A stretch of 64,000 nucleotides of DNA, from positions 310,001 to 374,000 of the forward strand of contig NZ_QFFK01000005.1 of NCBI RefSeq assembly GCF_003149455.1. Direction: 5' to 3'. This DNA comes from Chitinophaga deserti (GTDB taxonomy: Bacteria; Bacteroidota; Bacteroidia; Chitinophagales; Chitinophagaceae). The position numbers and the translations under genes are program-made. The first letter of the stretch is position 1; every line of letters starts with the position of its first letter. This document shows, piece after piece, positions 41,540 through 50,049 of this stretch. The notes beneath the pieces were generated by a model. It was not told the origin of the DNA. It saw only the letters and a program-made list of their open reading frames with translations, and did not search any database.

Positions 41540-42724
41540 ATGCAACCATCCGTAGCCAAACGATTGCAGCATACCGAGGAATACTACTTTTCACGGAAAC
41601 TCCGGGAGATCGACGACATGAATAAAGCCGGCGCCCGTGTGATTAACCTCGGCATCGGCAGTCCGGATCTTCCCCCGCACCCCTCCGTTACCGCAGCACT
41701 TACAGCATATGCTGCCAAACCTGATACGCATGCTTACCAGGGTTATAAAGGCATCCCCGCACTGCGGCAGGCCATGGCCGGCTGGTACAACCGCTTCTAC
41801 GGTGTTACCCTCAACCCGGATACCGAAGTGCTGCCCCTTATCGGCTCCAAGGAAGGCATCATGCACATCTGCATGACGTTCCTCCAGGAAGGCGACGAAG
41901 CGCTCATCCCGGACCCCGGATATCCTACCTACCGCTCCGCGGTGCAGCTTTCCGGCGCTACGCCCGTGACCTACACCCTCGAAGCGGCCAACGACTGGCA
42001 GCCCGACTTTGCCGCACTGGAACAGCGCGACCTTTCCAAGGTAAAGCTGATGTGGGTGAACTATCCCCACATGCCTACCGGATCCCAGGCTAAGGAAGAT
42101 ACTTTCGAAAAACTCGTGGCCTTCGCCACCGAACATAACATCCTGCTTTGTCACGATAATCCGTACAGCTTCATCCTGAACGACAGGCCCGCCAGCTTAC
42201 TGGCCACGCCCGGCGCTAAAGAAGTAGCCCTGGAACTGAACAGCCTCAGCAAATCCGGTAATATGGCCGGATGGCGTGTGGGTATGCTCGCCGGCAAAGC
42301 AGAATTCCTGAACGATGTGCTGCGCTTCAAATCCAATATGGACTCCGGCATGTTCCAGCCCGTACAGATGGCCGCTGTGGCCGCACTGGAGCTGGGGAAA
42401 GACTGGTACGACGGACTGAACGCCATTTACGCCGGCCGCCGCAACAAGGTATTTGAACTGCTGGACCTTATCGGCTGCACTTACGACCGTAACCAGGTGG
42501 GTATGTTCGTATGGGCGCAGATCCCTGCGGGGTATGCAGACGGGTTTGCCGTGAGCGACGAAGTACTGCAGCAGGCACATGTCTTTATCACCCCCGGCGG
42601 TATTTTCGGAGAAAATGGTAAGGGCTACATCCGTGTGAGCCTCTGCCGCGACGAACAGGTGTTCGCCGAAGCCATCGGCCGGGTACAGGAAAAAATTACA
42701 GACCGTAAAAAAGCCCACGTATGA
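41540..42724 (+). CDS. Class I/II PLP aminotransferase, probably for aromatic amino acids
   Basis: 394 aa fold type I aminotransferase. INLGIGSPDLPPHP at the N-terminus, YQGYKGIPALRQAMAGWY, GSKEGIMHICMTFLQEGDEALIPDPGYPTY, and the PLP lysine K238 in LNSLSKSGNMAGWRVGMLAG. Closest in look to LL-diaminopimelate/aspartate-type enzymes. Its position between prephenate dehydratase and dehydrogenase points to the final transamination of phenylpyruvate and 4-hydroxyphenylpyruvate (inference). Its stop overlaps the next start by 4 nt (ATGA). Confidence 0.85.
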   Translation: MQPSVAKRLQHTEEYYFSRKLREIDDMNKAGARVINLGIGSPDLPPHPSVTAALTAYAAKPDTHAYQGYKGIPALRQAMAGWYNRFYGVTLNPDTEVLPLIGSKEGIMHICMTFLQEGDEALIPDPGYPTYRSAVQLSGATPVTYTLEAANDWQPDFAALEQRDLSKVKLMWVNYPHMPTGSQAKEDTFEKLVAFATEHNILLCHDNPYSFILNDRPASLLATPGAKEVALELNSLSKSGNMAGWRVGMLAGKAEFLNDVLRFKSNMDSGMFQPVQMAAVAALELGKDWYDGLNAIYAGRRNKVFELLDLIGCTYDRNQVGMFVWAQIPAGYADGFAVSDEVLQQAHVFITPGGIFGENGKGYIRVSLCRDEQVFAEAIGRVQEKITDRKKAHV

Positions 42725-43563
42725 TAGCAGCGGTAGTAGGCGTAGGCCTCATCGGCGGCTCGCTGGCCCTCAGCCTCAAAGAGCGGGGAGTAGCCAACTG
42801 GATCATCGGGGTGGATCATAGCACAGATAACCTGGCAAAAGCGAAGGAACTGGGCATTATCGACGAAGGCTCCACCCTCGAAGACGCTATGGAGCGTTCC
42901 GAGCTGGTGATCATGGCCATCCCGGTAGATGCCATGCTGGGAACTATTGTCAGCATCCTTGATAAAGCAAAGCCCGGACAGGTAATCATGGACGTAGGCT
43001 CTACCAAACATAAATTACTGCAACTCGTTGCCGGTCATCCCAACAGAGGTCGCTTTGTTGCCGCCCACCCGATGGCCGGCACCGAGTATTCCGGCCCCGA
43101 AGCAGCAGTAAGAAACCTCTTCTCCGGCAAAACCATGGTGCTTTGCGATGTGAAGAACAGTGATGAAGATGCGCTGGAAATGGTGGAAGCGATGGTAGAT
43201 AAGCTGAGCATGCGCATCGTGTACATGAACGGTGAAGAGCATGACCTGCATACGGCCTACGTATCTCATATCTCCCACATCACTTCTTTTGCACTGGCAT
43301 TAACGGTACTGAAGAAAGAGAAGGAGCAGGGCAGGATCTTTGAACTGGCCAGCGGTGGTTTCGAATCTACCGTGCGCCTTGCGAAAAGCTCGCCGGATAT
43401 GTGGGTACCCATCTTCAAACACAACCGTAACAATGTGCTGGATGTGCTGGACGAGCATATCCGCCAGCTGGAGCAGATGAAGCAGCTCTTGCAGGCAGAA
43501 GACTACGATACCTTCTACAAGCTCATTCAGAAGAGCAATAAAATCAGAAAGATTCTGAAGTAA
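42721..43563 (+). CDS. tyrA: Prephenate dehydrogenase
   Basis: 280 aa. NAD(P)-binding motif VGVGLIGGSLALSLKERG at the N-terminus, then DVGSTKHKLLQ, the substrate segment FVAAHPMAGTEYSGPEAA with its catalytic His, and SHISHITSFALALTV. Oxidatively decarboxylates prephenate to 4-hydroxyphenylpyruvate for tyrosine. There is no C-terminal ACT domain, so feedback may be absent or placed elsewhere. Translationally coupled to the aminotransferase by ATGA. Confidence 0.92.
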   Translation: MIAAVVGVGLIGGSLALSLKERGVANWIIGVDHSTDNLAKAKELGIIDEGSTLEDAMERSELVIMAIPVDAMLGTIVSILDKAKPGQVIMDVGSTKHKLLQLVAGHPNRGRFVAAHPMAGTEYSGPEAAVRNLFSGKTMVLCDVKNSDEDALEMVEAMVDKLSMRIVYMNGEEHDLHTAYVSHISHITSFALALTVLKKEKEQGRIFELASGGFESTVRLAKSSPDMWVPIFKHNRNNVLDVLDEHIRQLEQMKQLLQAEDYDTFYKLIQKSNKIRKILK

Positions 43564-43600
43564 TCACCCTTTTCAATAACTAACACATCACGATAACAAA

Positions 43601-44686
43601 ATGGAACAGATCTTAGCAAAAACAAAATTCGCCGATCCGGCTTCGGACAAGAAGCCGCTGATCATCTCCGGTCCCTGCTCTGCAGAAACGGAAGAACAAG
43701 TATTGGCCACCGCCCTTGCGCTGGCAAAAACCGGTAAGGTAGATGTACTCCGTGCCGGTATCTGGAAGCCACGTACCCGTCCGGGCTCCTTTGAAGGAAT
43801 TGGCACCAAGGGCCTGCCCTGGTTGCAGAAAGCGCGTGACCTCACCGGCATGCCCATCACCGTGGAAGTAGCTACTGCCAAACAAGTGGAAGATGCGTTG
43901 CACTTTGGTGTAGACATCCTCTGGATCGGCGCCCGCACCACCGTAAACCCTTTCTCCGTTCAGGAAATCGCTGACGCGCTGAAAGGTGTAAAAGTACCCG
44001 TGCTCATCAAGAACCCCATCAACCCCGACCTGGAACTGTGGATCGGTGCGGTGGAGCGTATCCAGAAAGCGGGTATCGAAAAAGTAGGCCTCATTCACCG
44101 TGGCTTCTCCAGCTACGGTAACACTGAATACCGCAATGCCCCCATGTGGCACCTGGCGATCGAACTGAAACGCCGTCATCCTGAATTACCAATGATCTGC
44201 GACCCGAGCCACATCAGCGGCCGCCGCGACATCCTACAGGCAGTAGCCCAGGAAGCCATCGATCTGGATTACGATGGTCTCATGCTCGAAACGCACGTGG
44301 ATCCTGATAACGCATGGAGCGATGCCAAACAGCAGATCACTCCCGAGAAATTCGGCGAAATGCTCGACAACATCACCTGGAGACACGAGCGTACAGACCA
44401 TAAAGATTTCAATACTGCACTGGAAAAACTGCGTAACCAGATCAACGGTATCGACGACGAGATCCTGCTGCTGCTGGGTAACCGTATGAAAATCGCGGAA
44501 AAAATCGGTCAGTACAAAAAAGATAACAACATCACCATCCTGCAAACCAACCGCTGGAACGAGATCCTCGACCGTGGTATCCGTGCTGGTGAGAAACTGG
44601 GCCTCAGCAAAGATTTCATTGGAAAATACTTCGACGCTGTTCACCTGGAATCCATCAACCGTCAGAACAAAGTGATGAACGACTAA
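43601..44686 (+). CDS. Bifunctional DAHP synthase / chorismate mutase
   Basis: 361 aa. Residues 1-265 are a class I-beta-like DAHP synthase: PLIISGPCSAETEEQV, VLRAGIWKPRTRPGSFEG, VLIKNPINPD, GLIHRGFSSYGN, CDPSHISGRRD. Residues about 275-355 form an AroQ-type chorismate mutase (LEKLRNQINGIDDEILLLLGNRMKIAEKIGQYKKDNNITILQTNRWNEILDRG). It therefore catalyses both entry into the shikimate pathway and the branch step to prephenate. In related fusions the mutase domain transmits prephenate or chorismate feedback to the synthase (established knowledge). Its position makes one operon cover first and last steps. Confidence 0.92.
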   Translation: MEQILAKTKFADPASDKKPLIISGPCSAETEEQVLATALALAKTGKVDVLRAGIWKPRTRPGSFEGIGTKGLPWLQKARDLTGMPITVEVATAKQVEDALHFGVDILWIGARTTVNPFSVQEIADALKGVKVPVLIKNPINPDLELWIGAVERIQKAGIEKVGLIHRGFSSYGNTEYRNAPMWHLAIELKRRHPELPMICDPSHISGRRDILQAVAQEAIDLDYDGLMLETHVDPDNAWSDAKQQITPEKFGEMLDNITWRHERTDHKDFNTALEKLRNQINGIDDEILLLLGNRMKIAEKIGQYKKDNNITILQTNRWNEILDRGIRAGEKLGLSKDFIGKYFDAVHLESINRQNKVMND

Positions 44687-44708
44687 GCCAATATTTTCCG
44701 GTACGAAT

Positions 44709-45734
44709 ATGATACAACAAACTCACCGTTTCCAGCAGTCATCCTGCAATTATTACCTCGGCGGAAGCCTCGCCCAACTTGGGGATTATGCCGACAAATC
44801 AAGGACTGTGCTGCTGGTAGACGAAAATGTGGACCAACATTACGGGCATCTTTTCGCCGGCTGGAAGAAGCTGGTGGTGCCCGACGGGGAAGATCACAAG
44901 ACGATGGAGGTGATGGAACAGATCATCGACGGGCTGATAGAACTGGAGGCTGACCGTAAAACAATGCTCGTGGGCATTGGCGGCGGTATGCTGACAGACG
45001 TTACCGGTTTTGCCGCCAGCATTTACATGCGCGGCATTCCCTTCGCTTTCGTTCCCACTACGCTGCTCGCGCAGGTAGATGCTTCTATCGGCGGGAAGAA
45101 CGGTGTGAGCCATGGCATGCATAAAAACATGCTGGGTACCATCAATCAGCCTTCCTTTATCCTGTTCGACTATTCGCTGCCTTCTACCATGCCTGAAGGG
45201 GAGTGGTGCAACGGATTCGCGGAGATCATCAAATACGCATGTATCTACGACGAAGATCTGTTCACTTACCTCGAAGCCAATAAGGACAAAGCCCTGGCGC
45301 AGGATGTGGAAGTGTTGCAGTACCTCGTTCAGCGGTCTGTAGAAATCAAAACAAAATTCGTACTGGAAGACGAGTTCGAGAGCGGTGTACGCCGCTGGCT
45401 GAACTTCGGGCATACGCTTGGCCATGCCGTAGAGAAAATTGAGAACATCGCCCACGGTAAAGCAGTGGCCATCGGGATGGTAGCAGCCGCTAAGATCTCC
45501 GAAAAATACAACCAGCTGCCACCCGAACAAACCAACCGCCTCATCCGTTTGATCAATGATTACCGCCTGCCGGTGACCATGGATTCCGACAAGGAAGCGG
45601 TGTTCAACATCTTCCGGCTGGACAAAAAGCGTGAAAAAGACCACATTCATTTCGTGCTCCTGAACAGGATCGGTGAGGCCATCACCAAACCGATCCTGCT
45701 CGATGAGCTGAAACAGATCTTACAAGAAATATAG
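44709..45734 (+). CDS. aroB: 3-Dehydroquinate synthase AroB
   Basis: 341 aa NAD- and metal-dependent enzyme, second step of the shikimate pathway. Motifs: GIGGGMLTDVTGFAASIYMRGIPFAFVPTTLLAQVDASIGGKNGVSHGMHKNMLGTI; metal ligands in GEWCNGFAEIIKYACI and LNFGHTLGHAVE. Follows the DAHP synthase gene, matching pathway order; the next gene starts 2 nt after its stop. Confidence 0.94.
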   Translation: MIQQTHRFQQSSCNYYLGGSLAQLGDYADKSRTVLLVDENVDQHYGHLFAGWKKLVVPDGEDHKTMEVMEQIIDGLIELEADRKTMLVGIGGGMLTDVTGFAASIYMRGIPFAFVPTTLLAQVDASIGGKNGVSHGMHKNMLGTINQPSFILFDYSLPSTMPEGEWCNGFAEIIKYACIYDEDLFTYLEANKDKALAQDVEVLQYLVQRSVEIKTKFVLEDEFESGVRRWLNFGHTLGHAVEKIENIAHGKAVAIGMVAAAKISEKYNQLPPEQTNRLIRLINDYRLPVTMDSDKEAVFNIFRLDKKREKDHIHFVLLNRIGEAITKPILLDELKQILQEI

Positions 45735-45736
45735 CC

Positions 45737-47014
45737 ATGATAGCAACGATACAACCCGGCACCATCAGCGGCAACGTGACCGCCAATCCATCCAAGAGCG
45801 CCATGCAGCGCGCGGTGGCGGCGGCGCTCCTGGCCAATGGGAAAACGGTTATCCGCAACCCGGGCCTCAGCAACGACTGCCTCGCCGCATTGGAAGTAGC
45901 CGAAAACCTCGGTGCCATGGTAAAGCGCGTAGACGAAGAGATACACATCACCAGCAAGGGAGTGGCTCCTTTCTACGACGAGATCAACTGCGGGGAATCA
46001 GGCCTCGGCATCCGGATGTTTACACCCATTGCCGCACTGGCCGACCGTAATATCACCATCAGCGGCCATGGCAGCCTCGTTACAAGGCCCATGGATTTCT
46101 TTGAAGCCGTACTTCCCCAGCTGGGCGTACAGGTAAAAAGCAATGGTGGTAAACTCCCCCTCGATATCAAAGGCCCCCTCAAGGCAAAAGACATTACCAT
46201 CGACGGTTCCCTTTCCTCCCAGTTCCTCACCGGCCTCCTCATGGCCTTCGGAAGCGTGGCAGAGAAAGCAACCATCACGGTGGATAACCTGAAAAGCAAA
46301 CCATACATTGCACTCACACTGCAACTGATGGAGCATTTCGGAGTGAAGGTGCGCAATGAGAACTTCGAAAAATTCCATTTCGAACGCGCTCAAACTTACC
46401 GCGCCTGTGAATACACCGTGGAAGGTGACTGGAGTGGCGCTGCTTTCCTCCTCGTGGCCGCAGCAGTGGCCGGCAAGGCGGAAGTACATCACCTCAATAC
46501 ACAGTCTGCCCAGTCAGACAAGGCCATTATGGAAGCCCTTGAAAAAGCAGGCGCCGACATTCTGCCCGGTATGTTCACCATCATAGTGGGTAAAGGCGGA
46601 CTGAAACCTTTTGAGATTGATGCTACCGACTGTCCAGACCTCTTCCCTCCGCTTGTGGCACTTGCAGCCAACTGCAAAGGCACCACGGTTATTAAAGGCG
46701 TAAGCCGCCTGGCGCATAAGGAAAGCGACCGTGGCCTTACCCTTCAGCAGGAATTTGGTAAAATGGGTATCCGTATCGACCTCGATGGCGATATCATGCA
46801 TGTACATGGCGGCACCGGTATCAAAGGAGCGCGCGTAAGCTCGCACAACGATCACCGTATTGCCATGGCCTGCGCCGTTGCAGCCCTCACAGCCGATGGC
46901 CCCGTGATCGTGGAAGATGCGGAAGCCATCAACAAATCTTACCCCGAATTCTACGACCATCTGCAGCTCCTCGGTGCTACGGTGGCTATTGAAGGGGAAA
47001 CCGTAAAACACTAA
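45737..47014 (+). CDS. aroA: EPSP synthase AroA
   Basis: 425 aa two-domain enzyme transferring enolpyruvyl from PEP to shikimate 3-phosphate. GNVTANPSKSAMQRAVAAALLANG (PSKS substrate segment), GESGLGIRMFTPIAAL, SSQFLTGLLMAF, the catalytic DCPDLFPPLVALAANCKGTT and SHNDHRIAMACAVAAL. The LGIRM segment departs from the LGNAGTAMRPL of class I enzymes, so glyphosate sensitivity class cannot be told. Tight spacing in the aro operon. Confidence 0.94.
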   Translation: MIATIQPGTISGNVTANPSKSAMQRAVAAALLANGKTVIRNPGLSNDCLAALEVAENLGAMVKRVDEEIHITSKGVAPFYDEINCGESGLGIRMFTPIAALADRNITISGHGSLVTRPMDFFEAVLPQLGVQVKSNGGKLPLDIKGPLKAKDITIDGSLSSQFLTGLLMAFGSVAEKATITVDNLKSKPYIALTLQLMEHFGVKVRNENFEKFHFERAQTYRACEYTVEGDWSGAAFLLVAAAVAGKAEVHHLNTQSAQSDKAIMEALEKAGADILPGMFTIIVGKGGLKPFEIDATDCPDLFPPLVALAANCKGTTVIKGVSRLAHKESDRGLTLQQEFGKMGIRIDLDGDIMHVHGGTGIKGARVSSHNDHRIAMACAVAALTADGPVIVEDAEAINKSYPEFYDHLQLLGATVAIEGETVKH

Positions 47015-47019
47015 ACAAC

Positions 47020-48015
47020 ATGAACAGTTTCGGCAGATTATTCAGGGTGAATGTATTCGGAGAGTCGCACGGGGAAAGTGTGGGCGTCAATATCGACGGC
47101 GTTCCTGCTGGTATTCCGCTGCGGCAGGAAGACTTTCTGGCCGACCTGGAGCGCCGTAAAGGCGGCGCACGGGGCACTACACCACGGAAGGAAGATGACC
47201 TGCCGTTCCTGAAGTCAGGCGTGTTCAACGACCATACTACCGGCGCCCCGGTAACCATCCTTTTCGAAAACAATAATACCCGCAGTGCAGACTATGCCAA
47301 GCTGAGGGAATTTCCCCGTCCGGGGCATGCAGACTTTGTAGCGTCGAAGAAGTTCGGCGGATTCGAAGACTACCGTGGCGGCGGGCATTTCAGCGGCCGC
47401 CTTACCCTTAACCTGGTGGCAGCGGGCGTTATTGCCAAAAAGATACTGGGTAACAGCATTTCCGTTAAAGCAGAAATCACCGAAGTAGGTGGCATCGCCG
47501 ATCCTGAACAGGGACTGGAAGAAGCCATTAAAGCGAAGGATTCTGTTGGCGGTATCGTAGAGTGCAGGGTAGATGGTTTACCCATCGGATGGGGAGAACC
47601 TTTCTTTGATTCCATAGAGTCGAACCTGGCGCATGCGGTATTCGCAATTCCTGCAGTGAAAGGTATTGAGTTTGGAGCAGGATTTGCCGCTGCAAAGATG
47701 AAGGGCCTCGAACACAACGATCCCATCATTGATATGGAAGGCAAAACCGCTACCAACCATGCAGGCGGTGTAGTAGGAGGTATAACGAACGGGAACCAGC
47801 TGGTATTCCGCATCGCGGTGAAGCCTACATCATCCACCCCCAAAGAGCAGCAAACGCTCAATATCACTACCGGAGAAGTGGAAACCTTTTCCGTAAAAGG
47901 CCGTCACGACCTCTGCATTGCCCTGCGCGTGCCTGTAGTGCTGGAAGCCGTTACCGCTATGGTACTGGCCGACTTTGCACTGCTGGAGCAACGCCGCCCC
48001 AGGGTGTTTTCCTGA
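47020..48015 (+). CDS. aroC: Chorismate synthase AroC
   Basis: 331 aa FMN-dependent enzyme completing chorismate. RVNVFGESHGESVGVNIDGVPAG is the N-terminal signature; RPGHADFVASKKFGGFEDYRGGGHFSGRLTLNLVAAGVIAK and the C-terminal KGRHDLCIALRVPVVLEAVTAMVLADF are conserved. Somewhat shorter than the about 360-aa enterobacterial protein. Last gene of the operon before a terminator. The genes aroD, aroE and aroK are not in the window. Confidence 0.94.
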   Translation: MNSFGRLFRVNVFGESHGESVGVNIDGVPAGIPLRQEDFLADLERRKGGARGTTPRKEDDLPFLKSGVFNDHTTGAPVTILFENNNTRSADYAKLREFPRPGHADFVASKKFGGFEDYRGGGHFSGRLTLNLVAAGVIAKKILGNSISVKAEITEVGGIADPEQGLEEAIKAKDSVGGIVECRVDGLPIGWGEPFFDSIESNLAHAVFAIPAVKGIEFGAGFAAAKMKGLEHNDPIIDMEGKTATNHAGGVVGGITNGNQLVFRIAVKPTSSTPKEQQTLNITTGEVETFSVKGRHDLCIALRVPVVLEAVTAMVLADFALLEQRRPRVFS

Positions 48016-48038
48016 GCATTACACCAAACTTCATAGAT

Positions 48039-48069
48039 TCCCGGATACTGCGAGGTGTCCGGGATTTTT
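48039..48069 (+). terminator. Terminator of the aromatic operon
   Basis: TCCCGGA (48039-48045) pairs with TCCGGGA (48058-48064), followed by TTTTTG TTTT. Confidence 0.78.
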
Positions 48070-48272
48070 GTTTTCAGGAGGCCCCGATAAAATTTTTTTA
48101 AAATAATTAGTCAGCCCTTCACCCTTTTTTTAACCATATCAGCCTGTTTTATAACAAGGCCGCCATCAGCGCCGACATGGGAAAAATCGTATGTAGAAGA
48201 ATCCGGCGGGTAGTATCCTGCCACACGCATATAGCCATAATCGCCGATGAATGTAATAAATCCGGATATTTT

Positions 48273-48281
48273 TATACTTTG
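48273..48281 (+). promoter_or_regulatory. Candidate -7 region of the FecI-like gene
   Basis: TATACTTTG resembles TAnnTTTG with one extra base, 31 nt before ATG 48313. It favours the shorter start of the sigma gene. Confidence 0.3.
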
Positions 48282-48312
48282 TACAACCGGGGACAACAGT
48301 ACAAAGCAAGGT

Positions 48313-48864
48313 ATGCATCAACCGAAATCAGGTGAAATTGTTTCGTTCGAGGAACAATTCAGGCAGCACTATTTATTATTGTGTACAGTGGCATATTACA
48401 TCGTGGAGGATAATGACGCCGCGCGCGACATCGTGCAGGATTTCTTTTTGTATTGCTGGAATAAACGTAACGACATTTCAATTAATTATGGCTTTAAAAG
48501 TTATGCGGTAAGAGCCGTAAAGAATGCTTCGCTGACCTATATTCAGAAGTCTGGTAAAGTAAAACTGGACGAGATGAAAGTGATTGAGCGGCTAAGTGAA
48601 TATTTCCCCGAAACGGAAGACGATGAAGAGGATTTGCGGCACGATGCACTTTGGGCCGCCGTATCGAGGTTACCTGAACAGCGGCGGAAAATATTCCTGC
48701 TGAGCAGCCAGGATGGCCTCCGGTACAAGGATATTGCCGGTCAGCTGGGCATTTCCATCAACACCGTAAAAACACAGATCAAACTGGCGCTGCAATATTT
48801 GCGGAAAGAGTGCGGATGGATGATCAGATTGATAGCCCCATTAATTAGCTTGTTATATGCCTGA
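48313..48864 (+). CDS. ECF sigma factor, FecI-like
   Basis: 183 aa from ATG 48313. Region 2: FEEQFRQHYLLLCTVAYYIVEDNDAARDIVQDFFLYCWNKR. Region 4: LPEQRRKIFLLSSQDGLRYKDIAGQLGISINTVKTQIKLALQYLRKE. This is the form of Bacteroidota sigma factors paired with FecR. The stop overlaps the FecR start by 8 nt. Expected to be released when SusC binds its ligand and signals through STN and FecR, and to activate the susCD genes downstream. A longer start at 48247 is possible but lies upstream of the predicted promoter. Confidence 0.9.
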   Translation: MHQPKSGEIVSFEEQFRQHYLLLCTVAYYIVEDNDAARDIVQDFFLYCWNKRNDISINYGFKSYAVRAVKNASLTYIQKSGKVKLDEMKVIERLSEYFPETEDDEEDLRHDALWAAVSRLPEQRRKIFLLSSQDGLRYKDIAGQLGISINTVKTQIKLALQYLRKECGWMIRLIAPLISLLYA

Positions 48865-49978
48865 AAATAAAGACGATCAGAATATTGACTGGGACAAGCT
48901 CACAGAGCTCTACAACGGAGAGCCGCCTGCTGGCGGGCTCACGGATGAGGAATTGCGTGAACTCGCGGCGGTCAGGTTCATGAAAGCGCAGCTGGCTCAG
49001 CGCAATGTGCCCGTGGATGAACGCTGGAGGCAGTTTGAAGCCGCCCGCCGGAGGGTGCGCGTGATAATGATTTTCAAATTCGCATCCGCAGCGGTAGTCC
49101 TCCTTGCCATAAGCATTGGCGTATGGATGATGCTGCCCGGTTCGCAAACCGGGGAACAGGGAGGGCAGCTGGCCAATGCGGCGCCAGAAGGCAAAATTAG
49201 ACTGAAAATGGGTGACGGCCGGACGGTGGAACTGGGGCAGGATACTCAAACCATACAGCATGGCAGCCTCGCACAGGTACATGCCGATACCGCGGCACTA
49301 ATGTACGCCGCAGGTGATGCAACGGCGGCTTCTTCGCAGATGGATGAATTATATGTGCCGAGAGGGCTGCAGTTCAGGATCCAGTTGTCTGACGGTTCCA
49401 GGGTGTGGCTGAATGCAGATACGAAACTCCGATTCCCTGCTGTGTTTAGCGGCGACAACCGCGAAGTGCATGTGGAAGGAGAGGCTTTTTTTGAAGTGAA
49501 AGCCGATGCGGCGCATCCATTCGTTGTTCATGCGGGCGGTAACAGCCTGCAGGTATTAGGCACATCCTTTAACGTGAATACTTTCGACCAGACCGTTACC
49601 ACTACCCTGGCTACCGGCCGCCTGCTGGTAACCGCCGGCGCAGGCAGGGAAATGATCTTACCCGACGAGCAAACTGTCTACAAATCCGGCAAACTGGAAA
49701 AACAAGCAGTAGATACCCGGTTGTATACCGCCTGGAAAGACGGCGACCTGTTTTTCGAAGACGCCACGCTCGCGGAGATATGCCGTTATTTAGAGCGCAG
49801 TTACGATTATCATTTTGAATTCGACGATGCTTCATTATCATCGCTCCGTTTTACATTGGACCTTCGCCGCCCCGGGCATCTGCAGGAGGCGTTGAACCTG
49901 ATCCGTATTAGTATGGATAATATCAGCTTTAGTGTACAAAACAGGACCGTCCGGGTGGGGAAGATATCCGGCCGGTAA
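48857..49978 (+). CDS. FecR-family anti-sigma factor
   Basis: 373 aa. Cytoplasmic N-terminus (1-68), one membrane helix at about 70-93 (IMIFKFASAAVVLLAISIGVWMML), then periplasmic FecR domain (LYVPRGLQFRIQLSDGSRVWLNADTKLRFPAVFSGDNREVHVEGEAFFEVKADAAHPFVVHAGGNSLQVLGTSFNVNTF) and a C-terminal DUF4974-like segment (LFFEDATLAEICRYLERSYDYHFEF). It should hold the sigma factor and receive the signal from the STN domain of the SusC transporter. Confidence 0.92.
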   Translation: MPENKDDQNIDWDKLTELYNGEPPAGGLTDEELRELAAVRFMKAQLAQRNVPVDERWRQFEAARRRVRVIMIFKFASAAVVLLAISIGVWMMLPGSQTGEQGGQLANAAPEGKIRLKMGDGRTVELGQDTQTIQHGSLAQVHADTAALMYAAGDATAASSQMDELYVPRGLQFRIQLSDGSRVWLNADTKLRFPAVFSGDNREVHVEGEAFFEVKADAAHPFVVHAGGNSLQVLGTSFNVNTFDQTVTTTLATGRLLVTAGAGREMILPDEQTVYKSGKLEKQAVDTRLYTAWKDGDLFFEDATLAEICRYLERSYDYHFEFDDASLSSLRFTLDLRRPGHLQEALNLIRISMDNISFSVQNRTVRVGKISGR

Positions 49979-50049
49979 TCAATAACAATAACAAGGGGAA
50001 ACACCGTCAACCAACTATCGGAATTTACTATTAAAAAATCTGCATTCGT

